Shown here piece by piece: positions 44,655 to 56,285 of a stretch of 64,000 nt of DNA. The notes under the pieces were generated by a model. It ran no database searches. It had not been told where the DNA came from and saw only the letters and a list, made by a program, of their open reading frames with translations. Origin of the DNA: Dromiciops gliroides (taxonomy: Eukaryota > Chordata > Mammalia > Microbiotheria > Microbiotheriidae). The DNA lies in contig NC_057866.1 in assembly GCF_019393635.1 (NCBI RefSeq), positions 280,248,874-280,312,873 of the forward strand, given 5' to 3'. Made by a program: the position numbers and the translations under genes. How positions within the stretch are numbered: the stretch's first letter is position 1; every line of letters begins with the position of its first letter.

Positions 44655-45510
44655 AGCCTTTATTTTGGCTACAGATTCATACATACTTAAAGGCCTTTGC
44701 TGCTTTCGATGAGATCTCAATGTCAACCCTTGGCACATAATCTTCAGACTTGGTGATATCTTCCTCCAGGATGTCTGTGCCCACCTTGTCACCCTCTACC
44801 ATACACTGGATCTGTGGCTTCTGAATGCCATACCCCACAGGCACCAGCTGGGAGCCTCCCCAGACCAGTCTATACAGCTGTATGGAGCAGCCATACTCCT
44901 CCAACTTTGCCATGTCTGTTTTGTCATCCCAAGGCTTGACAAGCTAGGAGGAGAGAAGACTGCAATTGGCCCTGGCTTCTTCCTCATCATTGCTGCCAAA
45001 CAAGTTAATATCATCTTCCGTGTTGTCCCCTGTTGGGGTGGTCACCTGCTTAGCAGGTGATGTGGTGGGTAGCTCCATCTTCATAGGGGATATGTGCTGA
45101 GTATGAGGAGCTGGAGAGCAATGAGGGGACGGGCATTTCTCCAGCACACAGAGTCGGGTCTTGAGCTTGGAGATGGTGAGCTGTAGGTCCTGAATCACCC
45201 TTCAAAGGCTCTGTTGCTTTGCCTCTAAGCTGGAAATTCTGGTGCCAGCTCACTATGGTCCCCACTGGGGCCACTGGAAAAGCTGGTGTTTGTGCTTCTG
45301 GCCAATGACTTCTGGCTATTGTCCCTGGCTCTGGCAATGCCATGGAGGATCACACTGGTGCTGTTCTCCTATTGGGAAGAGCCTGGCACAGGAACATTCA
45401 TTTGCTCACAGAACTTTCTCTCTGCATCATTGTACTTGAATTTATCAAACCAGATCTTCTCATGCACCAGGAAGCTGGTTGCCATCTTCACTTTGTGAGA
45501 AGGGAGGGCA
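44655..45510 (-). pseudogene. EEF1D: EEF1D processed pseudogene (elongation factor 1-delta)
   Basis: Parent role: EEF1D is a guanine-nucleotide exchange subunit of the eEF1 complex that recharges eEF1A with GTP in translation. Seen on the minus strand: the ATG at 45485 begins [20 protein letters not shown], very close to the EEF1D N-terminus. Then come the leucine-zipper region (ISKLKTRLCVLEKCPSP), the acidic [33 protein letters not shown] and [20 protein letters not shown] of the exchange domain, and a stop at 44677. AATAAA lies just after. All domains follow without introns, so it is a retrocopy. Stops, frameshifts and loss of about 25 residues before VKPWDD make it non-functional. The last residues ([15 protein letters not shown]) differ from the usual AAFNKI end. 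Confidence 0.93.
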
Positions 45511-45689
45511 GCAGTGAAAGGTTAGTCTCAAAGATCTCCCCTAAGAGGAATTTCCTCAAAGTCTTAAGCTCCTCTCATGTCTCTCCAGACATATAATCTT
45601 AAGTGGAGTTGGCCTCCTATACCTTTTCTCTTGGAGCTGGAAGCTCCTGACGTGACTTGAAGACAAAGACTGAAAAGTTTTTTTCTTTC

Positions 45690-46262
45690 TTTTTTCTTTT
45701 AAGTAATAGATATTTCTATTTATTGTTTTGGGTTCCAATTTTTATCCCTCCTTCCCTCCCTCCCCATGTCTCCAAGGTGGTAAGCAATCAGATATAGGTT
45801 ATACATGTACGATTAAAATATTACCATATTAGTCATTTTGTATAGGAACTTGAATAAGAGAAAAAAATGAAAGTGGAAAAACAGCATGCTTCAGTCTCTG
45901 TTCCATCAATATCGGTTCTTTCTTTGGAAGTGGATAGTATGTTTCATCAATAGTCCTTTGGGATAGTCTTGGATAATTGTATTGCTGAGAGTAGTCGTCA
46001 TTCACAGTTCTTCATCAAACAATATTGCTGTCTCTGTGCACAATGTTCTCTTGGTTCTGCTCATTTCACAAGACATCATTTCATATCTTTCCAGGCCTTT
46101 CTGGAGTCATCCTGCTTGTCATTTCTTATAGTACAGTAACATTCCATCACCATCTTATACTACAGCCTGTTTAGCCATTCCCCCATTGATAGGCATTCCT
46201 TTGATTTCCAATTCTTAGCCACCACAAAAAGAGCTACTATAAATACTTTTGTACAAATAGGT
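45690..46262 (-). mobile_element. 5'-truncated L1 3' end
   Basis: Minus strand, from 'acaaaagtatttatagtagc' to a 3'UTR with 'catgtataacctatatctga' and an A-rich end at about 45680-45715. It lies just upstream of the EEF1D retrocopy start. Confidence 0.88.
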
Positions 46263-46504
46263 CTTAAGTTTCTTTGCTCTTGACAACTTCACCCAGCCCC
46301 TCACATGGATCCAAATATTCAATTCCACACCAATGGACTTTCGAACTAGCTGATATTCTAGTTGATTTCATCAGTGTTTCCCAGTATTAGATTGGAACCT
46401 TGTTTGGGTGATTTGGGTTGTTTTTTCCTTTGGGGAGGGTGGTTCTAGAGACAATCCATGAATTCTTCTGATTAATATTTTGTTTTCTGAGTTCAGAAGC
46501 ACTG

Positions 46505-47300
46505 GGCAGTTATGTTTTATTTCCTACATTATGATAAGGCATTTCTTCTGAAAGACCTGTGATCCATAGATTGTCTATGCATCCTGTCTTCAAGATCAAT
46601 ACATCTTCCTTGGGTAGTGAGCATATTTCCTCATTAATGAAGGGGTTTGCTTCTCTTCTAGATTGTCTTTCAACTTCATGCATTTGCATTTCCAATCTCT
46701 TCTTTCTTGTTGCTTTGAGACTTGCCATCAGAGGTATGATGAAGTCAAGTCCAAAATGGGTGCAGCTGGGTAGGAAATGAGATGTTGAAGGTTCTATGAA
46801 ATTAACCAGAAATGGTTTTGCCCTTTTGTTTTTAGGAGGAATCAGACCAATTATAAAATATCTTCTGGGATTTTTCCAAGCAAATATACAAGCAAAAGAA
46901 ATCATCTAGGACAGAAACAGGAGCAGTGGGAGGAAGCTCCATGGATATAGATCTTAAGCCCCTGAAGAAGGGGTGCTTATTCACAAATCCCGTTCTTCAT
47001 TCTCATTTGAACCACTTGGGGAAAGTGTTGATTCCTTATTCTCCTTATGTTCCATAGGGTCCTCTGTCTCATTAAATGTTGGATCACTTTTCTTTGGTAT
47101 TTATTCATAGTTGCCTGAGATCATTTACTCAATCTGGTGGTGATTTCCTTTATCTGCTTATGTTCAAGGTCTTTGAGTTTTCCTTTTCCTGAAGTCTTTG
47201 GCAATTTCTCTTTATTTTGTTATTTTCCCTATTGCTTACTTTCTGATTCACTCCCCTCAGGTGGTTAACTTGGAGGTTACGTCTCAAAGCATATCAGCCT
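46505..47300 (-). mobile_element. Old L1 5' part with ORF1 remnant
   Basis: The minus open frame 46510-46905 (131 codons) contains KEDVLILKTGCIDNLWITGL, comparable with the L1 ORF1 coiled-coil end and the 'NLRITGLPE' motif. Surrounding text is consistent with a decayed L1 of an older lineage than the others. Limits uncertain. Confidence 0.5.
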
Positions 47301-48795
47301 CCTCCCATACTGGGCAATTCACAGTTAATCAGCTTACGTCTGCCCCAAATGATTTAATGGAATGCTGCACAGCTCTCCCAAACCATATCCTGTCTTGTTT
47401 TCAGGCCTAACATCAGCAATTTGGAGAGCTGCTGGGGTTACTTTCTGTAATTTGCCCTTAACCCCAACCCTGAGTGAATCTCCAAGGTGCTGGGAGGAGG
47501 TAAGTATTGTTTCAAATCTGGACCCATATCCTGCCCCTTTCCCTCTATTCATCCATTCTCTGTCATGGTCCCAGAAAACTCCTGAGTTTGGAGCCCAGAT
47601 CTCCATGGCATTGGAAAGATGGAGAGAGGACCAGTTGTGGGTTGGGCTTCTGGAAAGCCTAAGGGTTGAGTCCTTAGGTTGGGAGGTGTTAAGGAATTAA
47701 GGGGTTCCCTGAACTTTTTCAGTTGACATTTTCCAGAAACACTGGACCCCAGAGCATGCAGGAGGCCCTGAATGTGTCAAGGATGAAGCCTCTAATATAC
47801 CCTGCTGACACAATTTGTTGTTAACACCCCAAGTTGGATCCCATGTGTGTCCCTGATTCAAGACAGGCACCAGCCAGTCTGTCAGACTGAGAAAATGCTT
47901 GTGTAGCTGGGACCCTTCATGGTCTAGTGGCTCCCAAGGGAAAAAAAATGCAGCTTTTGTCATTGCCTTGCTCCCTCCCCTTCAGGATGGGTTTTGTCCT
48001 TTCCCCTCCCATGCTATGCCACTTTAGATAGAGATTTGTTTCCTTCTTCCAAACTTCTGTATGGATTGTAAACTCTTTGGGTTTCACCTGCATGTTCACT
48101 TTTCCTCTTTTAATAAATCTAGTTTTGCCATAAGTTTCATGAAGTTGCGATTCACTGTTGACAGTGGCTAGTATGGCCTCGTTACTGGTAGCATGACGGG
48201 TCATGAGGAAGGAAGTGCAGAGGGAAGACCAAGGTGTAAAATGCCACTCTGTGGGTTTGGTTTGGTTTGGTTTGGTTTGAGAGGCTTCTGTACCTTTTTG
48301 TTTGGGTTCTAAGCATCCCAGACCATGGAGATGACTGAAGTTTTTATTTTGGGTACATAACTCTCTCTGAGTTGAGAGGTCATGGAGATAAGAAAAAATG
48401 TCTGGTTTTCTGTATGATTGGTCAAGTGACCCACATCAATTAGATTCCAGGGTTATTAGTGCATTAACACCTCCTAGGTAGTAAAACAGGTGTTGCCTGA
48501 TCTGCTTACTGTTAATATGCAGACTCCTGTCCCCTCTGATATCCTGAGCCCAACTTGGCTGAAGGACCAAGTTACTGCCTTTGTGGCCTGGGACATTTTT
48601 GATTTGAAAGTATGGATCATGAGAAGGAGGTATCCATGCCAGTTTGGCCTCCCTTGCTCATGTGAAATGCTGCTCATTGGACTTTATTTAAGGCATCTCA
48701 CCTTCCTTCCCACTTCTATTCCAACTTCTTCCATGTGCATGTACGCACACACACACACACACACACATACACCCATGCCAGCCTCCTTCTCAGAC
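47300..48795. other. Intergenic DNA, no recognised gene
   Basis: It contains a (GGTTT)n run at 48256-48281 and a (CA)n run at 48746-48767. Open frames of 88-112 codons are unrecognised. Confidence 0.4.
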
Positions 48796-48799
48796 AAGG

Positions 48800-49870
48800 G
48801 CCTACAGAAGCATCACCTCTTTCCTTCTTCCTCTTTCCACTACTGCCTCTTGATGAAGGACAGGATCGTGTATTTGCAGGACTTGATTGACATCCAAACT
48901 ATGTCTGGACCTGCTAGATCCTTTGTGGTTTATCCTGCCTCTACCTGACCTTGGATGTCTGGGGAATGGATAAGAAGTCCCTGAGCTGAGTTGATGTTCA
49001 AGTACATCCTTCAGTGGGATCTCAGACCAGCAGCCCCTTCCCAGGTTGCTCCAGTTCTCTTCCTGAGGGGGGAACTGAAGGTCAGACAAAGTGACTTAGT
49101 TGCTCCACAACTTTGGCCAATGGCTGTGTCAGGACTGGAAGCAGATCCAGGGGTCTCTTTTCCACCCTCCCTGATGGCCACCATAGCTGGCAGCCCCCTC
49201 TCTGCCCCATGCTGGAGCAGGGCCCATTCTTGACTGGACATGCCCTGCTTGCCTCACCCTTGTCCACTCTGGCCTCAGTGTCCTTACTACGGTGCCTGTA
49301 CGTCAGGGAAATGTCTTTTCTGCAGGGAATGTTTTCTCCTTTATGTTCCATTTTTGCCATTAGATACGTGGTCTTTGTTCCCAACCCCTGGACCAGTGAG
49401 CCTTTCTCACTGAAGCCTTTGTGTCTCAGGGGTTCATCTGCAGAATGGGGATAATAGCAGGCAACACCTCAAGGGTTCCTTGTGAGTATTCTTATAAGAA
49501 TGGGTATAAAGAGCTTGGCAAAGCTCAGGGGCATTACACAAATGCCTCTTTCCAAAGATGATTCCCATTCATTTGGGGCTGTAGCATGAGCCATTTTCCA
49601 AAGTTGGATGGAGTTTTCAGGTCCAAACACATTGCTCACTTCTCTCTCCAAGAAGTCAGTGCAGTGAAGCAGCCAACCCCTCTTCCAGAGAGACCAAAAC
49701 TTTTGACTTAACCTCTCTTCTCTCTAGAAAGTGTCCTCATTGAAACAGGCTACAGGCAGACTAAGGGGATTCCCTGAAGCTGAATGCCACTGGGCTACAA
49801 TAGGACCCTTGCCACGTGATAGACGAGACCTCTTGCTTGAGGACCTTGGAGCTCCTCTTTAGAGCCCTTT
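48800..49870 (+). repeat. Unclassified dispersed segment, copy B
   Basis: The longest of three related segments. 48800-48945 matches copy C at 55020-55140, 49103-49460 matches copy A at 30630-31000, and 49770-49870 matches both ('gaagctgaatgccactgggc', 'agacctcttgcttgagg'). About 300 bp (49480-49770) is present only here. Confidence 0.7.
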
Positions 49871-50056
49871 GTGTCTCCCTGCCATGTTTGGGATTCTTTC
49901 TCAATGTCTAGAACTGATGGCCTGGTGAGTCATCCCTGGAAATTTTCCTTCTTCGACACAGAGCACATCGGGCTTCACAACCCAAGTGGAAAAGGAAAAC
50001 TACTTACTGCTTTTTTTGTTGTTGTTGTTGTAAGTAAGTACTGGTAAGTGCTGGAG
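49871..50056. other. Short intergenic stretch with (TTG)n
   Basis: A T-run and TTG repeat (50010-50030) lie just before the retroviral insertion. Confidence 0.5.
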
Positions 50057-50060
50057 ATGC

Positions 50061-50383
50061 TGTTAAGGGGTAAAATTCTAGCTAGTCTGTCTAAAATATT
50101 TAATGAGTGGTCACCAATAAATTATAAGCTTTAGCAAGAGTTAGACTTTTAAGCATTTATTAAGGAGAATAAGAATTTGGTAAAGAGAGAGAAAGGCCTA
50201 GATTCCTATCTATTAAAGGGAGAGCACATTTCTAGCTCCGCTCTCCACCAGAGTCCAGATGAAAGACCCCTAGAGTCAGCGCCAGTCTCTTCCTTCCTCC
50301 TCCCACTAGTCCGCGTCACTTCCTCCCGCCAAGAACTTTTCTACAGTAAGTATCCAGCAGGTGGCGTCATTCCAATCGTTACA
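50061..50383 (-). repeat. 3' LTR of the minus-strand provirus
   Basis: Its minus-strand ends are TGTAACGATT...CCTTAACA. A TTTATT on the plus strand (about 50157) gives an AATAAA on the element's strand. Nearly identical to 53249-53563. Confidence 0.9.
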
Positions 50384-52235
50384 GTCCCCCCTGTTGTTCC
50401 TCAAGAAACAAAATGTTTCCTTGACGGAACAGTAAAAACAATATAATAACTATTACTAACTAATAATATGTGAACAACAATATAGAAAAGGAAGAGAGGA
50501 AAGTTTTGTCCAGAGGGGCGATTTTTTTTTTTTTTGTCCTCATGAAAATCTTTTCTCAGATGTCCTCTAGGTGTAGTCGTGGAATGGAAGTCTTTTCAGG
50601 GGTTGATGTGTGGATGCTGGTAATCAGCCAGGAAATTTCCTACAAAATTGAGCTTAACACAACTTTAAAATAGCTTTGTCAGTAATCAAATCAAACAATG
50701 AAAGTTCTCAGAAACATATATAAGGGAATTCAGAATCTTGGTTGTTACACATGAAACATATAATAAAACAAAAATTGAAACATTCTTTAAAATTATAATA
50801 TTACTATAGTCCCCCCTTATGGAGGGTAATTGAGAAGACAATTGCTGCAATATTAATTAATAAAAATAATTTTTATCTTTGTTTCATCACTTTTTGCATC
50901 ATCTGCCTAATTATCCTCATGCCATTATGAGAAATTAAAAAATCTAATATAATTGGTAACAGGTGTCAAGGCCAAATTCAACACTATTTATCATGACACC
51001 TGAGATAATTATGGGGGTTACCATAAAAGAACAGAGAAATGATGGGATATGAGCATTCCCACACTTGAGCAGTATGTACTGCCCATACAGTATGCCAGGC
51101 TTAAAAGAGGTGGATGGAATATATGTCCATGCCACCGAACATATTGGAAGAAACTGAGTCAGACTTAATCAGATGCATGGGATTGAGATGTCCATGGCAT
51201 CAGGCATATAGGAGGGAGCATAGAAGCCAGGTGTAGAAGTGAGATGGGTGGGATCAATACTTCCAGCCATCTGTACAATATTGTGGGGAAAAATAAAATA
51301 TTAAACCAAGAGAATCCAACCTCAACATTTGTCAAAAGCCGTTCCCTTGGCCATACCTTGACTTCATGCATGTCTCCCCTCATGTGACAGTTCAGTGTCT
51401 GCTCTTGCGTGTATTCCTCTTGTGATTGGATGGCATCTTGGCCAACTGGCATCTGATAACTCAGAATAAAGGCAATTAATGTCTTAAATGATAAGTTCCC
51501 ATAATCCAAGTCTCATATGGATTTAAAAATTGAGGATAATAAATGATTGCAAAAAATGTGAATACATCTTGACTCAGAATATAATATATAATTATGCAAC
51601 AATTTCAAATAATACCCCTTTTTTAACTTAGTATACAATTACTTTTTTGAAAAATCTGAACATATTTAAATACAAGTTAAAGCACAACAGAATCTCAAAG
51701 AAAACTTTTTTTTTGAAAAAAGAAAACTTTTACAAATGTTCCCCTTTTTTTTTTTTTTTTTGGAATATGCTTATCAAAAATAATACTTCTAGAATCAATT
51801 TACACTTGCCATGGCAAACAATTTGCTAGGGAAATGCTTTAAAGAGTTTGATCAAATAATCAGTTGAGAAAAAATAATAAAAACAAACAACTCAGAATAT
51901 GGGAGCACAATACTCCTAGAATTAACATTGCATTATGAAATCAAAACCATCTTGCAATGTTTCAAAATTAGATAGACAAATGAATAGAAGAAAATACACA
52001 TGGAACAATAAAAGACAGTGAAATTCAAACTAAGGAAATCTAAATGAATATGAACTTAATATCAATAAGAGTATTATAAAATATAAACTTGATCACATGA
52101 CTATAAAAAGCTTTTACAAATATTCTCCTTGTTTTAGAAACTAGGTATAAGACACAATCTCAAAAGCATGAAAATCTCTATGAAAATAAACCCATACCAT
52201 TAATTTCAAAATGTATATGTAATAGCATAGAAATC

Positions 52236-53162
52236 CTATGTAACCTCTGAATTGATACTATCACTCTGAATGAATTCAGAACACTTTTGATTCCGATATC
52301 TAAAATCCCCAATACTCATATCAATACCTTGCTGTTTACTTCTACATTTCTGTAAAATATATATACTTCCATGGCAAAAGAAGCGGAGTCTTGAACTATG
52401 GTGATGATTGTCATTCTTATTCAGCTTAAGTTTTTCTTCTTTAACCCCTCTATATTGTCTGTCAGTCTTTTCACCATACAAATGCTTTATAAGATTACTA
52501 ATTAAAGACAAAAGCAGGTTAGCAAAATTATGAACAAAACGAGCATATCTGGAATTTAAAGGGTTTTCTAAGGTTGTCTCAGAAGCACAGCCAGGCCGGG
52601 GAAGGGCTGAGCCTGAAGCTGCAAATGCAGGTAGAAAAAGTTGAGCATGCGCACCAGATCTCTGGACTTCCCAGGCAGGGGAAGCTATGGGCTTGGCCAT
52701 AGGAGGAGTAGAGGGTGGGGTCTGGAGAGGAGGGGAGGGACCAGAGCAATTTGAATCAGACTTGATTTTGAACTCAGGCCTGGATTCCTCTTCCCCCACT
52801 TTGCCTCCAGGTGCTAGGGGATTAAAAGCTTCTAGAGGGTGGGTCATTGCCTCCAGGCATGCAAAATTAAAGCAACAATTACTGTTAGAACTGGGAAAAG
52901 CTGCGGGAATCTTTTCAGGTTTCTCTGAAAAAGCATGGTTGGGAGAGGGAGAGATATTTCCTTGTGTGAGTAAGTTGCTGGCTCTTTTAACAAAAAGAAA
53001 AAGAAAAATAGAAAATCCACAAAAACAAAGCATTAACATGATCTTATCTCCCATTTGTCTGGTTAAACAGACTAAAATCAAAAATGGGGTAATTAGGGAG
53101 TTTAAAAGGTCCATTCGAAAAAATTTAAAGGAAAACACAGCCAGTGCGCCAGTACTTAGCAA
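52236..53162 (-). other. Long open frame inside the provirus, product unknown
   Basis: An open stretch of 308 codons on the element's own strand. It starts with two hydrophobic segments (roughly residues 20-35 and 43-58), followed by a proline/serine-rich middle and a basic, histidine-containing end. I cannot match it to retroviral proteins. It could be a lineage-specific reading frame or simply long by chance in AT-poor DNA. Confidence 0.35.
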
Positions 53163-53248
53163 TTTAAAGGGAGAGGGAGGGGAAATTTCTTACCCAACCA
53201 GAAGATCAGAAGACTGAGGGTTAGCTTTCCTCTTCGTGGTCAGCCATC

Positions 53249-53563
53249 TGTTAAGGGGTAAAATTCTAGCTAGTCTAAAATATTTAATGAGTGGTCGCCA
53301 ATAAATTATAAGCTTTAGCAAGAGTTAGACTTTTAAGCATTTATTAAGGAGAATAAGAATTTGGTAAAGAGAAAGGCCTAGATTCCTATCTATTAAAGGG
53401 AGAGCACATTTCTAGCTCCGCTCTCCACCAGAGTCCAGATGAAAGACCCCTAGAGTCAGCGCCAGTCTCTTCCTTCCTCCTCCCACTAGTCCGCGTCACT
53501 TCCTCCCGCCAAGAACTCTTCTACAGTAAGTATCCAGCAGGTGGCGTCATTCCAATCGTTACA
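53249..53563 (-). repeat. 5' LTR of the minus-strand provirus
   Basis: The partner of the LTR at 50061. The adjacent internal sequence on the element's strand reads ga then TGGCTGACCACGAAGAGG, a primer-binding-site candidate. Confidence 0.9.
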
Positions 53564-53567
53564 ATGC

Positions 53568-55015
53568 CCTACTAGTACGTTCACCCAACCCATATCATTC
53601 TTGCTTTCTGCCATCTTACAGGGCAGCTAGATATCGTTGCCAGTCAAATACTTGACCAGCAGGAGGGAGTACGCTGTATTAGGCACTCGGCCCCATGAGT
53701 AGTCTCCCCCACCCTCGCAGCTTTGTGGGCTCAGAGCACACATGACTTTCCCTGGGTGTATAGTGATATGGAGAGTGATCTCAGGGTGACCAAAACCCAC
53801 AAAATCCCTCACTGTTATTCATCTGTTTCCTCCTTTCTCTGAACTGTATGTGCCAGCTCCCACCCTCTTGAATCCCTCAAGTCATAGGAATGACTCCCTA
53901 TGATCTCTTAGACTTTCTGGTGGCAAGTTCCCACCCCACACCCCACCCCTGCACTCTTCATTCTCAAATTTTTACCCATTACACTGACTGGAATAAGAGG
54001 CACAAGACTGAGCAAGTCTTGGAACTTACAAATGTGTTCTCTATAGGTGCTCGCTGAAAAAAATGGGAGGAGGGACAGTAGAGCAGAATTAGGCAGTTGC
54101 CAGAAGCAGCCTGGTTGGGTCACTAAAATCAAGCCAGCCTTCAGCTAATCTTGGCTCACTTGCTCTTCATCTGTGTTCTCCTGCCATGGTCCTCTGGGCT
54201 TTTCCCAAGATAGTTCACTCTCTCCTTTCTATTCTGCTCCCTGTCACTTAGGGACACCGTGCTTTCAGTTCCTGGTGATGGAGTCTCCAATGTGGAGAGT
54301 TGCCTTCTCTCTCACTCTGAAACCATCAGTTCTGAGCAGAAGTCCTCCTCCCAAAGAAACGAAAATGGACATCTATTTTGGAATGTGCACCGTCCTGTTT
54401 GTTAGCCCCTCTGATTAGACTGTGTCTAGGAGATCTCAGCCAGAAGCTGTTAGGCACCAAAATACTAAGTATCCACATTACCCTAGGATTAACTCAAGAT
54501 GCATTGCTGATGTGCTCAAAGACTGACAGGAAGATCTGCCTGAAGAACAGGGTGGGTTAGGGTTAGGGATTTGTGTCCCTCTTCATCTCTTGATCCCTTG
54601 GATGTACTACTGGTGGCACAGTCCTGCTGCAAAGGTGGGAAGTTTGGAGTGAGCTCCTTTACTGGAATCATGGATCTTTTTAAAAAAAAATAGAGAGATG
54701 TTGTGCATATAATAGAATATTAATTAAAAATAATATACATTTCAGAGAAGGGAGAAATTCCAGTGGGGGTGGGGAGTATTAAAGAGGCTTCCAGCTCTCT
54801 GGGCCGTGTGGCTTCAGGGGAGGAGGGGTAAAGCTCCAGGTGGCTCAGATCAGAGCTGGTGGTTTCTCAGGAGAGAAATGTGTATCAACACGAGCTGTGA
54901 CCAAGGAGAACCTGAGAAGTCCAAGCATCTTGTCCTTTTTCCCTCCCTTTTCTCTGCTGACTCTTCCTCTTTGGTTTCCCTTCTCAAATAAGTTTCTACA
55001 GGGCCACCACCACCA
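53568..55015. other. Intergenic DNA, no recognised gene
   Basis: It includes two TTAGGG units at 54557-54568. Nothing else is recognised. Confidence 0.4.
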
Positions 55016-55019
55016 CCAC

Positions 55020-55620
55020 CTCCCTCCTTCCTTTACCTTTTGCTCCTTGATGGAGCTGCTCATGTATTTGCACTCTTTGATTGGCCTGCCTGAACAATGC
55101 TTGGATCCACTAGGTCCTTCATGGTCTCTCTGGTGTAGGGACCAGAACTGGAAAGAAATACAATGTTCTTTTTCCCCCTCCCACCATTTGGCCTCCTCAG
55201 CTGCCATGTCCCCCTTTCCACTCCCTGATGGATCAGGGCCAATCTTCACTGGAGACAGTTTGCCTTGCCCCTGTCTACTCTAGACTTGGCTCTTCTCCTT
55301 GCATTAGGAATGAGGAAAGGACACCTTCTGAAGTGGATGTTGAATGAAAAAGGACCCGATGGCCAAGGAAAAGAGGAAGACCTCTGAGAAAATTGGAGCA
55401 TGCAGGATAGTGAAGACTTTGTGAGCTTCTGTTCCTCATCTGCAGAATGGGATAATGGCAACCTCTACCTCAAGGTGAGGATCCTTATGGAAGTCCTAAT
55501 GAGGAACCCCTGAAGCTGAATGCCACTGGAGCTCCATGGGGCCCTTAACCCATGGTGGACCAGACCTCTTGTCCAGAGAGGTCAGAGCCCCTCTTGATAG
55601 TTCCTAATGTTTGGGCTTCT
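55020..55620 (+). repeat. Unclassified dispersed segment, copy C
   Basis: Related to copies A and B ('tcatgtatttgcactctttg', 'ctcatctgcagaatgggata', 'gaagctgaatgccactggag', 'gaccagacctcttgtccaga'). The most diverged of the three. Confidence 0.65.
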
Positions 55621-56058
55621 CTAACCCTCTTCCCTATAGATGCTGGGTCACAGCAATTCATACTTGGACATATTTCTTGTGCTATGGTACTACTAGATAG
55701 TAGCAACCCTAGAGTTACTTCAAATCACACAATCTTTCATCAGTCACCCATCTTAAGTGGACTTTTTCATCTTCCCTTTATGACCACCCTTCCCCAAAAA
55801 TCTTAACTCCATCCATGGTCCTTTGCTGCATTAGACTTGCAGTTAACAGGCTCTCTATCCCCCTCCCACTCTTCATCCCAGCCGGTTTAGGGGGTAGGAA
55901 AGAAAAGGAAAGAATCAGGTTCAACTTAGAATTCATGACTCTCTCCATACCTCACATATGAGGAGAGTGTGGATGGAGAAGGACATGGTAAATTGGAGCA
56001 GAGCAGCTTCCCAGAATGTGGCTGGCCTTGGTTTACCTATTATTGCCCCCTGGCTTAA
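55621..56058. other. Intergenic DNA, no recognised feature
   Basis: No gene or repeat recognised. Confidence 0.4.
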
Positions 56059-56070
56059 GAAGAGACCAGT

Positions 56071-56274
56071 GGGGGCAGCTAGGTGGTGTAGTGGATAGAG
56101 CACCAGCCCTGGAGTCAGGAGTACCCGAGTTCAAATCTGGCCTCAGACACTTAACACTTACTAGCTGTGTGACCCTGGGCAAGTCACTTAACCCCAATTG
56201 CCTCACTTAAAAAAAAAAAATTATACCTTCTTGCACACAAATCCAATTGGAATAAAATGATTAAAAAAAAAAAA
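56071..56274 (+). mobile_element. CORE-SINE with an extra 3' tail ending at AATAAA
   Basis: After the usual SINE and A-run (56209-56220) come about 40 bp, 'cttgcacacaaatccaattg' then gaataaaatgatt, and a second A-run. The TSD agagaccagtg (about 56061-56071 and 56275-56285) encloses the whole, so SINE and tail were inserted together. The same tail text occurs at 26036-26066, downstream of another SINE. Confidence 0.88.
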
Positions 56275-56285
56275 AGAGACCAGTG

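Larger units (their letters stand above)
50061..53563 (-). mobile_element. Young short endogenous retrovirus (proviral fossil, two LTRs)
   Basis: Two near-identical LTRs (50061-50383 and 53249-53563) flank about 2.87 kb. The 4-bp duplication ATGC lies on both outer sides (50057-50060, 53564-53567). Minus-strand orientation is shown by a polypurine tract next to the left LTR (minus-strand 'aacaacaggggggac') and a TGG-starting primer-binding-site candidate next to the right LTR. I see no gag, pro, pol or env that I can name, so it is probably a non-autonomous or internally deleted form. The LTRs differ by about two substitutions and two 4-bp indels in about 315 bp, which suggests an age of at most a few million years at usual mammalian rates. 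The 4-bp duplication is compatible with class I elements. Confidence 0.88.

Noticed and set aside
48256-48281. (GGTTT)n run as a functional motif
   Set aside because: A short pentanucleotide repeat without context.
54557-54568. Two TTAGGG units in tandem, telomere-like
   Set aside because: Only two units; far too short to be an interstitial telomeric array.
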